Source of the DNA: Cognatishimia sp. SS12 | Lineage (GTDB): Bacteria; Pseudomonadota; Alphaproteobacteria; Rhodobacterales; Rhodobacteraceae | NCBI RefSeq assembly: GCF_028369055.1 | Contig: NZ_JAQNCZ010000002.1 | Location: 186,001-250,000, forward strand | Direction: 5' to 3' | DNA length: 64,000 nucleotides | Shown here: piece after piece, positions 28,486 through 37,869 of the stretch | How positions within the stretch are numbered: position 1 is the stretch's first letter | How the letters are laid out: each line of letters opens with the position of its first letter | The notes under the pieces: generated by a model | Databases searched by the model: none | What the model saw: the letters and a program-made list of their open reading frames with translations, nothing else | What the model was told of the DNA's origin: nothing | Program-made: the position numbers and the translations under genes

Positions 28486-28832
28486 GCTGCGGGCTCCATA
28501 TCAAAGGACACGATAATGGCGGCATTGGCGATCACGGTATGGCCGTCGCGGTGCGGCGCCGCGATATTCAGCCCGCCCTCTTCCACGCTGACGTTCGCCT
28601 GACCGTAAGGAAAGACATCGAGCAGGGTCTGAACATCCACCTTGTCTGGCTCGGCCACGCCGATCTTGGCATCAATGATCATCGCGGATTTTGGGAAATC
28701 AAATAGCTCAGCCATATTGATTGAATTGTGCCAGAGCGCGTCTTTAAGCGCGCGCACGGCGGCTTCGGTGTAATCCTGGCGCCGCAAAGAGGTGCCCATG
28801 CCGAATTCGACGAGGACGCGGGTTTTGGCCAT
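28482..28832 (-). CDS. Lin0512-family protein (copy 1 of a tandem pair)
   Basis: A 116-residue paralogue of the next gene: VEFGMGTSLRRQDYTEAAVRALKDALWHNSI aligns with the second copy at most conserved positions, as do KIGVAEPDKVD and the final VIANAAIIV. Three in-frame ATG codons (28844, 28838, 28832) are possible starts; 28832 is taken because GGAG lies six bases before it. Tandem copies suggest a heteromer, but no partner or substrate is evident from the surroundings (hslVU and trxA). Confidence 0.78.
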   Translation of the reverse strand: MAKTRVLVEFGMGTSLRRQDYTEAAVRALKDALWHNSINMAELFDFPKSAMIIDAKIGVAEPDKVDVQTLLDVFPYGQANVSVEEGGLNIAAPHRDGHTVIANAAIIVSFDMEPAA

Positions 28833-28924
28833 TTCCATCTCCATCCTTGGTTTCGGCGCAGTCTGCGGCGCGGGCCATCAAATGAAAAGAGACCCAGAGG
28901 CAATTTCCCGTAGAGCCAAAGCAA

Positions 28925-28949
28925 AACGGGCACCCAGTGGATGCCCGTT
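28925..28949 (-). terminator. Intrinsic terminator after trxA
   Basis: AACGGGCA pairs with TGCCCGTT around a nine-base loop, followed by a short T run on the minus strand, 26 bases after the trxA stop. Confidence 0.7.
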
Positions 28950-28974
28950 CAAATCATGGGTGTGAGTCGCGCGC

Positions 28975-29295
28975 TTAGATCGAATCTTCGATCCAGCTTT
29001 GCAGCGCGGCTTTGGGTGCGGCGCCAGCGCGGTTGGACACAACCTGACCGTCCTTGAAGATGAACAGCGCCGGGATACCGCGCACACCCATGGCGGCGGC
29101 AGAATTCGGGTTGCTATCTACATCAACTTTCACGACTTTTACCTTTCCGTCGAGCTCAGCAGACAGCTCTTCGAGGGCAGGGCCGATTTGTTTACAAGGG
29201 CCACACCATTCCGCCCAAAAGTCGACAACGACAGGCAGGTCGGAATTTTTGACTTCGGCGTCAAAGGTGGCATCGGTGACAGCGACGGTGGCCAT
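28975..29295 (-). CDS. trxA: Thioredoxin
   Basis: A 106-residue thioredoxin with the active site [13 protein letters not shown] and the cis-proline loop [11 protein letters not shown]. It reduces disulfides in cytoplasmic proteins such as ribonucleotide reductase. It follows addA by 59 bases on the same strand; addA-trxA linkage is common in Rhodobacteraceae. It ends at an intrinsic terminator. Confidence 0.97.
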   Translation of the reverse strand: MATVAVTDATFDAEVKNSDLPVVVDFWAEWCGPCKQIGPALEELSAELDGKVKVVKVDVDSNPNSAAAMGVRGIPALFIFKDGQVVSNRAGAAPKAALQSWIEDSI

Positions 29296-29354
29296 GGGGC
29301 TCTCCTAAGCAGAAATTGGGTCGGCCCTGAACGTAGGTACCCGATCTGGTGGCG

Positions 29355-32300
29355 TCAAGGCGCATACACGTTTGCGAGAGCCGCCGTGATCAATTCGTCC
29401 GGCAGATGCATCAATGTCGCATTCCCGGTCCAAAGCAATGCGGTTCTGATCGCGTGATGAGGGTAGATTTGCCGCAGCATATGCGCATAGGCCCCCATCT
29501 GCCGCAAAAGCCCTTCGGGTACATCCGCTGGCGATGATGGCACCACTGCGTTGGTTTTAAAGTCCACAGCCAGAATGTCGGTATCGGTGATGATCAGCCG
29601 GTCAATCGTGCCATGCAGACGGTCGTCGCCAAAATCTGCAGACAGGGAAACTTCGGCCAAAGTGTCCTCTGCAAAAAGAAACGCCAGCGCCGGGGCGTTC
29701 AGGACTGCGCCCGCCTCCTTCAGCAACATGGGCCAGCCGGTGTCATCCGCTTCGCCGCCGTTTGCCAAGATACGCAGCGCGGCATCTTGCCAAGCCTTCG
29801 GTGCCGCGCTGGGCAGATGCTCCAGCAGCAAATGCAACTGGCGGCCCCGCCGCTTTGCCGCCTCTTCCTCAAGCCCCGCGTCGCCCGCGAGGGCCTTGGC
29901 CCCGCCAAGATCCGATGGGCTAAGCGTCTCGCGCCGCAGCGTGGGCGCCGGTGCCGGGTCACGGTAGATTTGCGCCAGCTCAGGCAGCTGGCTTTTGACC
30001 GGCGCGTCCGGCATCAAAACTGGCCCGGTCCAATCCCCATGCGCATAGCGCAGACCTTGACCAAAGCGCGTTTCATGCGGCGTCGCGCCCGCAGAAGTCA
30101 TACCGCGCTCGATGATCTGATACCAGCTGTCGCCATTTTTTTCGAGATCACCGGCCGCCGCCACGATCAGCCATTTTTCCGCTCGGGTCATGGCCACGTA
30201 GAGCAGCCGCAGCCGTTCTTCGGCCTGGGCGCTGCTCAGCCGGTCGCGAGCGACACTGAGCGTTTCCGGCGCATCCGCGCTGCCGCTGTTCCACAGTGCA
30301 AGATCGCCTGCTTTGACAATTTGCTCACGTATGGCGTGCTGACGCTTGGCGGTATCGGGCATGATCACAATCGGGGCCTCAAGCCCTTTGGAGCCATGCA
30401 CGGTCATCACCCGGATCTGGTCGCTGGCGCTGTCCATCTGGCGTTTGATTTCCAGCTCGTCTGCGGTCAACCAAACCAGAAACCCCGTCAAACTGGGCAC
30501 TGTGCTGCGCTCATAGGCCAGCGCCTGGGACAGGAGGGCGTTGATCCCATCTTCGGCCTCGCTGCCCAGCCGACCCAGCAGTTTTTTGCGTCCGCCATGG
30601 CGGGTCAGCACCCGCTCGATCAGATCATAGGGGCGCAGAAAATCCGTTTTGCCCATCAGATCGCCGATCACGGCCATCTCGTCGGCGAACTCTGCCCCGC
30701 GCTCGCGCAGCGCCTGCCACAAAAGCGGTGTGGCGCGCCGGTGCGCCAGGTCAAAGAGCGCTTGTTCGCCCCATCCAAACAGCGGCGACCGCAGGGTGAT
30801 GGCCAGCGAAAGGCTGTCCTCGGGCGTGGCGAGGAATTGCAACAGCGCCGTCAGATCCCGCACCGCCATTTCGGCGCCGACTTTCAGCCGGTCGGCCCCG
30901 GCAATCGGCAATCCGGCAGTTTTGCAGGCGCGGATAATTTCCTGAAACAAATCCGAGCGGCGTTGCACAAGGATCAGAAAATCCCCTGCCCGCACCGGAC
31001 GTTGCGGATAGACTCCGTTAACGGCCTTATCCATGGGTAAGGACACGCCGCTGTCGATCATCTGTTTGATTTCCTGCGCAATGTTCTGCGCCAGATAGAC
31101 GGTGTGATGCGTGTCACTCAGCCGGTCGACAGGATCAAACCAGTCTCCCTCTTCTGGGTTCTCGGTCTTTTCCACCAGCGGCCATAAATCGACGCGGCCG
31201 GGCATGTCTGATTTGAACGCAATGTGACGTTCATAGTTGGTTTTTGGGTGGGCCTGAAAACAATGGTCCACAACCCGCAGAATGGCGTCAGAGGAGCGGA
31301 AGGAATATTCCAGCTCCAGTTCCTGTAACGGCGTTTCAGACCCATTGAGCCGCGCGGCAAAGTCAGAGCGCATGCGATCAAATTCTGCCGGGTCCGCGCC
31401 TTGAAAGCTGTAGATCGATTGTTTTTTGTCACCGACCACAAAAATGGTGCGCGGGGCCCCGTCATGCGCCCCTGCCCCGGCGGTGAATTCCTGCGCCAGC
31501 CGCTCGATCACCTGCCACTGCACCGGGCTCGTATCCTGCGCCTCATCCACCAGAATATGGTCAATGCCGCCATCCAGACGGTAGAGCACCCATTCGGCCA
31601 CCGCGCGATCGGATAAAAGATTGCGCGCCCGCAGGATCAGATCGTCAAAATCCAGCCAGCCACGCAATTGCTTTTGCGTTTCATAATGCTGCAAAAACCG
31701 ATGCGCAAAGCCCCACATGGTCAGCGTGCGTTCTGCGTTTTCCAGGCCAAGCCGCAGCGGTCGCGCCGCCTCGACCCGCAGCATCATGTTTTCAACCCGC
31801 GCCATCAGATCGCCATGCGCGGCGCGCGTGGCTTTGGTGGGGAAACTGCCGATTTTGGCAGAATACGGCTCTTTCGCGGATTTGCCTGTCAGAAACACCC
31901 CTTCCAAAACGGGCAGATCCGCGCATCCCGGCGCGCTGAGGGGCGCGAGTTTCGCAGCCGCCTTCTGGTCGGTAGAGGTGCCGGAACGCAAGGCAGTGAC
32001 AAGCGCCGCAATCAGATCGGCCTCATCCCCCAAAAAGACATCAGCTGAGATGCTTTTGCGGCTGGTATCTGGGCTAAGGCCAAGCGCGCCAAACACTTTT
32101 GCGGCGTCAACAGGTTTGGCCAGACGTTCTGCATCGCGGGTGATTTGCGCCGTGATCTTTTCAAAGTCTTCGCCTGACACAAGCCGCGCAAAATCACGCA
32201 CCAGCGGCGCGTCTGCACCCTCTGCCATGTCGTCGACAATTTGGCTCCGTAGCAACGCGGCACTGCGGTCTTCCATCTCGGTGAACAGCGGGCTGACCTG

Positions 32301-32714
32301 CGCCTCAAGCGGGAAGCGGCGCAACAAGGAGGCGCAGAAAGAATGAATGGTCTGGATTTTCAGCCCGCCGGGCGTTTCGATGGCGCGTGCAAACAAGGTG
32401 CGGGCATCGCGCAGGCGCGCGGCGTCTATCGTGCCATCAACGCCAAGATCGCGCAGTTCGCCTGCGAGCGCGGCGTCCGCCTTCATCGCCCACGCGCCGA
32501 GCCGCTTGAACAAACGGTTCTGCATCTCGGATGCCGCTGCTTTGGTGTAGGTCAGGCACAAAATGTGTTGCGGCTGCACGCCATTCAACAACAAGCGCGC
32601 GACGCGATCGGTCAGCACACGGGTTTTGCCGGAACCGGCGTTGGCCGACAGCCAGGTCGACGCCGTCGGATGCGCGGCCTGAACCTGCCGCTCTGTTGCG
32701 TCATCGCGCTTCAC
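29355..32714 (-). CDS. addA: AddA helicase-nuclease
   Basis: A 1119-residue alphaproteobacterial AddA, the UvrD-type helicase and nuclease that with AddB resects double-strand breaks for RecA. Walker A ANAGSGKTRVLTDRVARLL is near the N-terminus, with LVDEAQDTSPVQWQVIERL (motif II), VGDKKQSIYSFQGADP (III), TVHGSKGLEAPIVIMPD (V) and LLYVAMTRAEKWLIVA (VI). The C-terminal RecB-type nuclease shows GTIDRLI, then VDFKTNAVV. The start is GTG 32714, overlapping the addB stop (GTGA); further upstream codons lie inside addB. Confidence 0.96.
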   Translation of the reverse strand: MKRDDATERQVQAAHPTASTWLSANAGSGKTRVLTDRVARLLLNGVQPQHILCLTYTKAAASEMQNRLFKRLGAWAMKADAALAGELRDLGVDGTIDAARLRDARTLFARAIETPGGLKIQTIHSFCASLLRRFPLEAQVSPLFTEMEDRSAALLRSQIVDDMAEGADAPLVRDFARLVSGEDFEKITAQITRDAERLAKPVDAAKVFGALGLSPDTSRKSISADVFLGDEADLIAALVTALRSGTSTDQKAAAKLAPLSAPGCADLPVLEGVFLTGKSAKEPYSAKIGSFPTKATRAAHGDLMARVENMMLRVEAARPLRLGLENAERTLTMWGFAHRFLQHYETQKQLRGWLDFDDLILRARNLLSDRAVAEWVLYRLDGGIDHILVDEAQDTSPVQWQVIERLAQEFTAGAGAHDGAPRTIFVVGDKKQSIYSFQGADPAEFDRMRSDFAARLNGSETPLQELELEYSFRSSDAILRVVDHCFQAHPKTNYERHIAFKSDMPGRVDLWPLVEKTENPEEGDWFDPVDRLSDTHHTVYLAQNIAQEIKQMIDSGVSLPMDKAVNGVYPQRPVRAGDFLILVQRRSDLFQEIIRACKTAGLPIAGADRLKVGAEMAVRDLTALLQFLATPEDSLSLAITLRSPLFGWGEQALFDLAHRRATPLLWQALRERGAEFADEMAVIGDLMGKTDFLRPYDLIERVLTRHGGRKKLLGRLGSEAEDGINALLSQALAYERSTVPSLTGFLVWLTADELEIKRQMDSASDQIRVMTVHGSKGLEAPIVIMPDTAKRQHAIREQIVKAGDLALWNSGSADAPETLSVARDRLSSAQAEERLRLLYVAMTRAEKWLIVAAAGDLEKNGDSWYQIIERGMTSAGATPHETRFGQGLRYAHGDWTGPVLMPDAPVKSQLPELAQIYRDPAPAPTLRRETLSPSDLGGAKALAGDAGLEEEAAKRRGRQLHLLLEHLPSAAPKAWQDAALRILANGGEADDTGWPMLLKEAGAVLNAPALAFLFAEDTLAEVSLSADFGDDRLHGTIDRLIITDTDILAVDFKTNAVVPSSPADVPEGLLRQMGAYAHMLRQIYPHHAIRTALLWTGNATLMHLPDELITAALANVYAP

Positions 32715-35647
32715 GTCAGATCCTCCGGCAGCGGCGCATCGGTGACATCCCATTCGCCGAACCGCGAAAGTTGATCATAATCGCTGTGGTCACTGTCCTG
32801 CCGCAAGGCCCGCCGCGCGGTATAGCCCTGGTCAGCCTCTAGATAGCGGCTGATCAGAGTTTCAAATTCTTGCCAGACCTGCGCGGGCGGCAGATCGTTC
32901 AGTGGTGCAGCGACCTCCTTTGGCGTGCTGCCCAGACCGATGTATATGGCCGACACAACCTCAGCGGGGTCGATGTCGCGAAAGGCACCGTTTTCCGCCA
33001 TTGCCGCCTCAAGCAGCAATTGCTTGTCAAAATAGCGCTGCTCTTTTTCGGTGGGGGGGTTGCCGGTCTTATAGTCATACAGCACCAGATCCCCCTGCCC
33101 GTTCCGGTCGATCCGATCCGCCTTGGCAGTCAGCGTAAAACCGAGCGCCGGGATCATTGCTTTGGCGTCGCGCTCAAAGGCAATGGTTTTGCCCTCGGCT
33201 TGGCGCCGGGCCTCACCCTGCAGGAAATGGCCGGCAAATTTTTCAATGCGCGCCTCCAGCAAGGCGCGCGTGGCGGGCCATGGCACGTCATGTGCCAATG
33301 TGTTGCGCGCCAGAGACATCAGGTGATCATGCGTCAGCAGGCTGCGATCGGCGCTGACGTCTTTGACGAAGGTTTCCAGAACCTCATGCACAACAATGCC
33401 CCGCAACAGGGCATCGGGCGTGCGCATCAATGGCTCCATCGGGCGCAGGCGCAGGCAATGGCGCGCGTAGATCGCATAGGGATCGCGGATCAGTTTTTTG
33501 ATCTCCGTGACCGAAAGCTGCGTTGGTCGCGCGGCCACAGGCGGGCGCGGCGCTGGGCGCGGCGCGGAGTCACAGCGCGGCGCATATTCCAGCGCGCGCA
33601 CCTGCGCCAGCCAATCTGCGCCACGCGCGCGCATCGCCGACAGCGCCTCTGGCCCGCCCTGCTCTGGCAGCCCGCTGAGCAGGTTGACGAGCCGGTTGAT
33701 CCAGCGCGCGGGCACGGTTTCAGAATCGTCGGACCGTATGGCGCGAGTCAGCCAGACTTCCTTTGCGCCGACAGCCTGCTGAAAGTCATGCGCCGACAGG
33801 CCGATGCGCCGTTCCGGCAACAGCAGCCCGGCTTCGTGTCGCAGTTTGCGATTAAGCCAAGGATCGGGGCTTGGCGCTTCGGGCCAGCTGCCTTCGTTGA
33901 GCCCGCCGAGGATCATTACATCAGCGCCCTGCACCCGCGCCTCAAGCGTGCCCCAGATCAAGATGTCAGGGTGTGGTGCATCACGGTCGCGCACCTCGCC
34001 GCGCCGCAGGACCGACTCAAAGACATCAACGTAGTCATGCCCCATCAATTCCCCTGCAAATTCCGCGTTTTCGGCAAGATCAGAGACGATTTTTGCCGCC
34101 TCACGCCCGGCCTTTTCCTCCCAAAGTCCGCCACTGCCCTCTGCAGTTTCCGCGCCGCGTGCCAGGGTTTCGGCCCGCGCCAGATGCGCGCTGAGCCAAT
34201 CGGCCAAAGCGCGCGGCTGACGGGTTTCTATGGGCACACAGAACTGCGTGATGACCCAATCCGTCCAGGTGTTGGCATCTTTGGTTGTCCCGGACCAGTG
34301 CCGCAGTTTTTCGGCGCTCGGGTAGCTCAGGCCTTTCTTGCGTAGGTAAAGCTCCAGGTCGCGGGTATGGCGCAGGTGCGTGTTACGTGCGTTGCCGGAA
34401 TGGGTCAGCGGGTGTTTGAGCAAGGTCAGCAGCGCTTCCGAGGTCAGCGGCTGGGTGAACAGCGCCGCGACGTGACGCAAGAACCGACCAGGCGGGGTCA
34501 ATTGCAGTGGCGTGCCGGCGGAATCATCGGGCAGGATATCCCAGCGGTCCAGTGCCGCTGTTACCTGCCGGGTCAGCATGCGGTCCGGTGTGATCAGCGC
34601 CGCAGTCTGGCCCGCGTTGGCGGCGGCGCGCAACCGCATGGCGATGGCCAGCGCCTCATCGCGCTGCGATTGCGCTTCGACGAGGGTGACACTGTTGGTT
34701 GCGGGGGTCAGATCTCCCAGATCGGGTCCTTCGCTCAGCCATTGGTCTGTGACGGGCGCGGGGCGTAAAGCAAGCGAAATCAATTTGTTACGTGGCGGGC
34801 AGGGGGCGGGGGTATCTGTCCAAGGCTGCACCTGATCGGCCGTCAGATCCAGTGTCTTCAGCACCTTGTGAAAGCGGTACTGCGGGTGATCTTCGGCGAC
34901 AAGCGCATCTCCAAGCGCCTGCCAGACCGGTGCGGGGGTGTCAAAATCAAACCCCGGCAGCACCAGCGCCCCTTGCGGCAGCTTGGCCACCGCCTGCATC
35001 AGCAGCATAGTGGTGCCGCGTGACCCGGTGGAGCCAGCCAGGATCACCGGGTGCTGGGGGGGCGCGGCCTGCCATTGTGCCATCAGCGCCTCGACCACCA
35101 ACCGCTGGCGGGTTTCACTGTCGGGCTGTTGATCAACATTCTGCAAAAACTGCCGCGCGATGCCAAAAAACGCCTGTGCGCGCTCCCAGTGGCCTGATTG
35201 GTCGGACACGTCGAGCGCTTCGATGGTGTCGGGCGAAACACCTTCGCCGCTCATTTCATCCATGAGGGCAGCGAGGCTGTCTGCCAGATCATAAAGCGAG
35301 GTGCGCGGCGCAAGATCCGGCTGCTGCTCTATCAGGCGCGATACCAGCTGGATCAGCTCAAATCGGCGGCGCAGCGCAGACACGGCGGGCGGAATGTCAG
35401 CCTGCTTTAGATCGCGGCCCACCGCAGTCAAAAGGTCAATGCGGGGTGCAAAACCGGGCGGCCCTTGATCGATCAATTGGCGTAAACGGCGCGCCATGCG
35501 CTGGGTGTTCACGATCAGCTGCACTTTGGCCATGGCCTCGGGCGGATGCCCGCTGAGATGGGTTCTGAGCCCGGCCAGCAGATCGGCGGGAAAATCGGCA
35601 CCGGGCGGGATGCCAAAGACGCGCGCTTTGTCCAGCAGATCAAACAT
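32711..35647 (-). CDS. addB: AddB double-strand break repair nuclease subunit (alphaproteobacterial type)
   Basis: A 978-residue AddB. It has an inactivated helicase fold with a P-loop-like AGSTGSRGTTMLL and a C-terminal nuclease with LTAKADRIDRNGQGDLVLYDYKTG (Asp and Lys of the RecB nuclease). The paired Cys residues of the iron-sulfur site known in Bacillus AddB are not evident, as expected for the alphaproteobacterial branch. ATG 35647 (MFDLLDKARVFGIPPG) overlaps the end of the nucleotidyltransferase gene by eight bases; the frame is open further up but in conflict with that gene. Confidence 0.95.
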   Translation of the reverse strand: MFDLLDKARVFGIPPGADFPADLLAGLRTHLSGHPPEAMAKVQLIVNTQRMARRLRQLIDQGPPGFAPRIDLLTAVGRDLKQADIPPAVSALRRRFELIQLVSRLIEQQPDLAPRTSLYDLADSLAALMDEMSGEGVSPDTIEALDVSDQSGHWERAQAFFGIARQFLQNVDQQPDSETRQRLVVEALMAQWQAAPPQHPVILAGSTGSRGTTMLLMQAVAKLPQGALVLPGFDFDTPAPVWQALGDALVAEDHPQYRFHKVLKTLDLTADQVQPWTDTPAPCPPRNKLISLALRPAPVTDQWLSEGPDLGDLTPATNSVTLVEAQSQRDEALAIAMRLRAAANAGQTAALITPDRMLTRQVTAALDRWDILPDDSAGTPLQLTPPGRFLRHVAALFTQPLTSEALLTLLKHPLTHSGNARNTHLRHTRDLELYLRKKGLSYPSAEKLRHWSGTTKDANTWTDWVITQFCVPIETRQPRALADWLSAHLARAETLARGAETAEGSGGLWEEKAGREAAKIVSDLAENAEFAGELMGHDYVDVFESVLRRGEVRDRDAPHPDILIWGTLEARVQGADVMILGGLNEGSWPEAPSPDPWLNRKLRHEAGLLLPERRIGLSAHDFQQAVGAKEVWLTRAIRSDDSETVPARWINRLVNLLSGLPEQGGPEALSAMRARGADWLAQVRALEYAPRCDSAPRPAPRPPVAARPTQLSVTEIKKLIRDPYAIYARHCLRLRPMEPLMRTPDALLRGIVVHEVLETFVKDVSADRSLLTHDHLMSLARNTLAHDVPWPATRALLEARIEKFAGHFLQGEARRQAEGKTIAFERDAKAMIPALGFTLTAKADRIDRNGQGDLVLYDYKTGNPPTEKEQRYFDKQLLLEAAMAENGAFRDIDPAEVVSAIYIGLGSTPKEVAAPLNDLPPAQVWQEFETLISRYLEADQGYTARRALRQDSDHSDYDQLSRFGEWDVTDAPLPEDLT

Positions 35648-36332
35648 CTGGACGATCCAGCAGCGCTTCGGCGACGGCAATACCCTCTGGCGTGCCAACA
35701 TCGCACCATTGGCCGGAATAGGGGACCCCATAGGCTGTCCCCTGCGCAATCAGCCTATCCCACAGCCGGTTGAGCGAGAATTTTTCTTCTGGGAAAGCGG
35801 CCAGCGCATCGGTCTTGAGGATTTGAATGCCGCTATAGACCATGCCAGGCCCGCGCGTGATCCGGCCATCGGCATCGAGCGTGAAATCGCCATTTCCCGC
35901 ATGTGCAGAGACGTTTTCCTGCGGCACGCAGAGCAAAAGCGCCTCCATCTTCTCAGGGCGCCAGGCAGCGCGGAGCTCGGCAAACGGGTTTGGTCCGCGC
36001 CAGATCGCATCGCAATTGCTTGAGTAGACGGGCCCACCGCCAAGCTGCGGCAGCGCATGGCGCAACCCGCCACCTGTGTCGAGAATATCGGGGCTTTCGG
36101 TGCAGGTGACGACGCCGCGCGCGTGCAGGTGATCGCGCAGCCGCTCTGGTCGGTAATGTAGGTTGGCCACCACACGCTTTGGCGCGATCGCGGGCAGCAG
36201 ATCCAGCGTGTGGTCAATCAGGGCGCGGCCCGCGACCTTGACCATGGGTTTGGGTTGCTGCGCCGTCAGGGCCCCCATGCGCGTGCCAAAACCGGCGGCA
36301 AAGATCATCACGGCTTCTGGATCGTCGCGCAT
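35640..36332 (-). CDS. MurU-like sugar-1-phosphate nucleotidyltransferase
   Basis: A 230-residue nucleotidyltransferase with FAAGFGTRMGALTAQQPKPMVKVAGRAL near its start, the standard NTP-binding signature. With the kinase immediately upstream, this is the arrangement of AmgK-MurU, which converts MurNAc to UDP-MurNAc during peptidoglycan recycling. That function is inferred from family and neighbour, not shown. Two starts are possible: ATG 36332, 25 bases inside the kinase gene, or ATG 36308, which shares TGATG with its stop. Confidence 0.87.
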   Translation of the reverse strand: MRDDPEAVMIFAAGFGTRMGALTAQQPKPMVKVAGRALIDHTLDLLPAIAPKRVVANLHYRPERLRDHLHARGVVTCTESPDILDTGGGLRHALPQLGGGPVYSSNCDAIWRGPNPFAELRAAWRPEKMEALLLCVPQENVSAHAGNGDFTLDADGRITRGPGMVYSGIQILKTDALAAFPEEKFSLNRLWDRLIAQGTAYGVPYSGQWCDVGTPEGIAVAEALLDRPDV

Positions 36333-37315
36333 TTCTCTTTCAACCTTTGCAGATAAGAAGGGGTCGGGGCGGGCAGGGTGCGTTGCACAAGCGGCGCAAT
36401 CTCTGCCAGAACGGGGTGGGTGAGGTCACGCATCAGATAGCCCCAGACCCGGGGGATGAGATCAACGTAGTGCGCTTTGCCATCGCGTAGGCAAAGCCGG
36501 GCAAAGACGCCAAGAATACGCAGGTTTCGTTGCGCGCCAAGCAGGTGATACGCGGTGTCAAAGCTGGCCGGATCGACCCCGGTCTGCGCGACATAACGGC
36601 GGATCATGTCAGCCTCTGTTGTCAGCGATACATCGCGGCGGGCGTCTTGCAGCAGCGAGACCAGATCATAGGCACGGTGTCCGGCCATGGCGTCCTGAAA
36701 ATCCAGCAGGCCGACCCGTGCGCTGCCTTGCTGTCCGGGCAACCACAAGAGGTTCTCTGCATGGTAATCGCGCTGTATCAACACATCCGCTTCGGGCACG
36801 TTTTGGGCAAGAATAGGCTCGAAAATAGCCTGAAACTCTGCCCGCATCTCTGCGTCCGGGGCGTACCAGAGCCATGGCAAACTGGCGAGTTCGGCCATCA
36901 ATTTTGGCGCGTAGGTCGGCAGGTCTGAAGGCGGTGGGGTGTCGTGCAGATCACACAGCACATCAATCGCGGCCCCGTAAAGCTGGCTTTCGCTTTCCGG
37001 CCTGTGCTCTAACACCCGCGCAAATAGATCATCGCCCAGATCCTCGATCAGCAGCAGCCCATGCGTGGCATCAGCGGCCAGGATCTTGGGTGGTGACAGG
37101 CCAAGCGCACGCAAATGGTCCGCAATGCGCACAAATGGGCGCACGTCTTCGCCTTTTTCCGGCGGGGCATCCATTAGAACGGCGGTTGTGCCATCGGCGC
37201 GATGCAAGCGGTCGTAGCGGCGATTGGAGGCATCGCCGGCCAGCGGCAGGCGGCGCGCATCGCGCCACTCTGTTGCGGCCATAAAGTCCAGGATTTTGCT
37301 GTTGCGGTCACTCAA
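36308..37315 (-). CDS. AmgK-like aminoglycoside-phosphotransferase family kinase
   Basis: A 335-residue APH-family kinase. It has PLAGDASNRRYDRLHR (nucleotide region), LIQRDYHAENLLWLPG with the catalytic Asp, and VGLLDFQDAMAGHRAYDLVSLLQDARRDV with the metal-binding Asp. Between tsaE and a MurU-like gene this is most likely AmgK, the anomeric MurNAc/GlcNAc kinase, though sugar specificity is not readable. The start is TTG 37315, just inside tsaE; the residues it adds (ending FMAATEW) look conserved, but an internal ATG at 37282 remains possible. Confidence 0.86.
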   Translation of the reverse strand: MSDRNSKILDFMAATEWRDARRLPLAGDASNRRYDRLHRADGTTAVLMDAPPEKGEDVRPFVRIADHLRALGLSPPKILAADATHGLLLIEDLGDDLFARVLEHRPESESQLYGAAIDVLCDLHDTPPPSDLPTYAPKLMAELASLPWLWYAPDAEMRAEFQAIFEPILAQNVPEADVLIQRDYHAENLLWLPGQQGSARVGLLDFQDAMAGHRAYDLVSLLQDARRDVSLTTEADMIRRYVAQTGVDPASFDTAYHLLGAQRNLRILGVFARLCLRDGKAHYVDLIPRVWGYLMRDLTHPVLAEIAPLVQRTLPAPTPSYLQRLKEKCATIQKP

Positions 37316-37784
37316 GGGGCAGGTCTTTCAGTATCTCGTGCCATTTCGGGTCGCGCCACTGCAGCGACAGGGCGCGCTCCCCAGGGGTGTCGCACATTTT
37401 CAGCGTGATCATCAGGGCATTTTCTGGTGCCAACTCGGCCAATCTGTCGGGCCATTCGACAAGGCAAATCGCGGTTTCAAAAGCTTCGGTAAGCCCTAGT
37501 TCCACCACCTCATCCGGCGTCGTCAGGCGATATAGATCGGCGTGCCAGATTTCGATATCGCCCGCCTCGTAGGTCTGAACCAATGTAAAGGTCGGGGAAG
37601 GCACATCCTCGGCATAGCCGAGACGATGCTGGATCAGCGACCGCGAAAAATGGGTTTTGCCCGCCCCGATATCGCCGGTCAAAAGGATCACGTCGCCCGC
37701 GTCAAGGCGTGCCCCCAATGCGGCAGCCCATGCGGCGGTTTTTTCCGGAGAGGTCAGGGTGGCCTGCAGGCTGCGTTGCGTCAT
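37308..37784 (-). CDS. tsaE: tRNA threonylcarbamoyladenosine synthesis ATPase TsaE
   Basis: A 158-residue TsaE with Walker A LLTGDIGAGKTHFSRSLI near residue 32, the PSPTFTLVQTYE segment, and DLYRLTTPDEVVELGL containing Walker B-like residues. TsaE supports t6A formation together with TsaB, TsaC and TsaD; tsaD is 12 kb away in this window. ATG 37784 is chosen so that the protein starts MTQRSLQATL, at normal length. Divergence from regB is absent: both are leftward, with an 85-base gap. Confidence 0.94.
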   Translation of the reverse strand: MTQRSLQATLTSPEKTAAWAAALGARLDAGDVILLTGDIGAGKTHFSRSLIQHRLGYAEDVPSPTFTLVQTYEAGDIEIWHADLYRLTTPDEVVELGLTEAFETAICLVEWPDRLAELAPENALMITLKMCDTPGERALSLQWRDPKWHEILKDLPLE

Positions 37785-37869
37785 GGCGCGAGGATACTCG
37801 CCTGTTGCCCACCTGCAAGGGCCAAGCCGCCAGTGGGCGGACATTCGTCATGTCTGTCAGGCAGATAGG

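Noticed and set aside
29613..31040. Long open frame (475 codons) on the plus strand
   Set aside because: Antisense to addA, which has all helicase and nuclease motifs. The frame has no recognisable motif and is rich in Arg, Gln, His and Cys as expected of a shadow.
32870..34345. Long open frame (491 codons) on the plus strand
   Set aside because: Antisense to addB; composition typical of a shadow frame.
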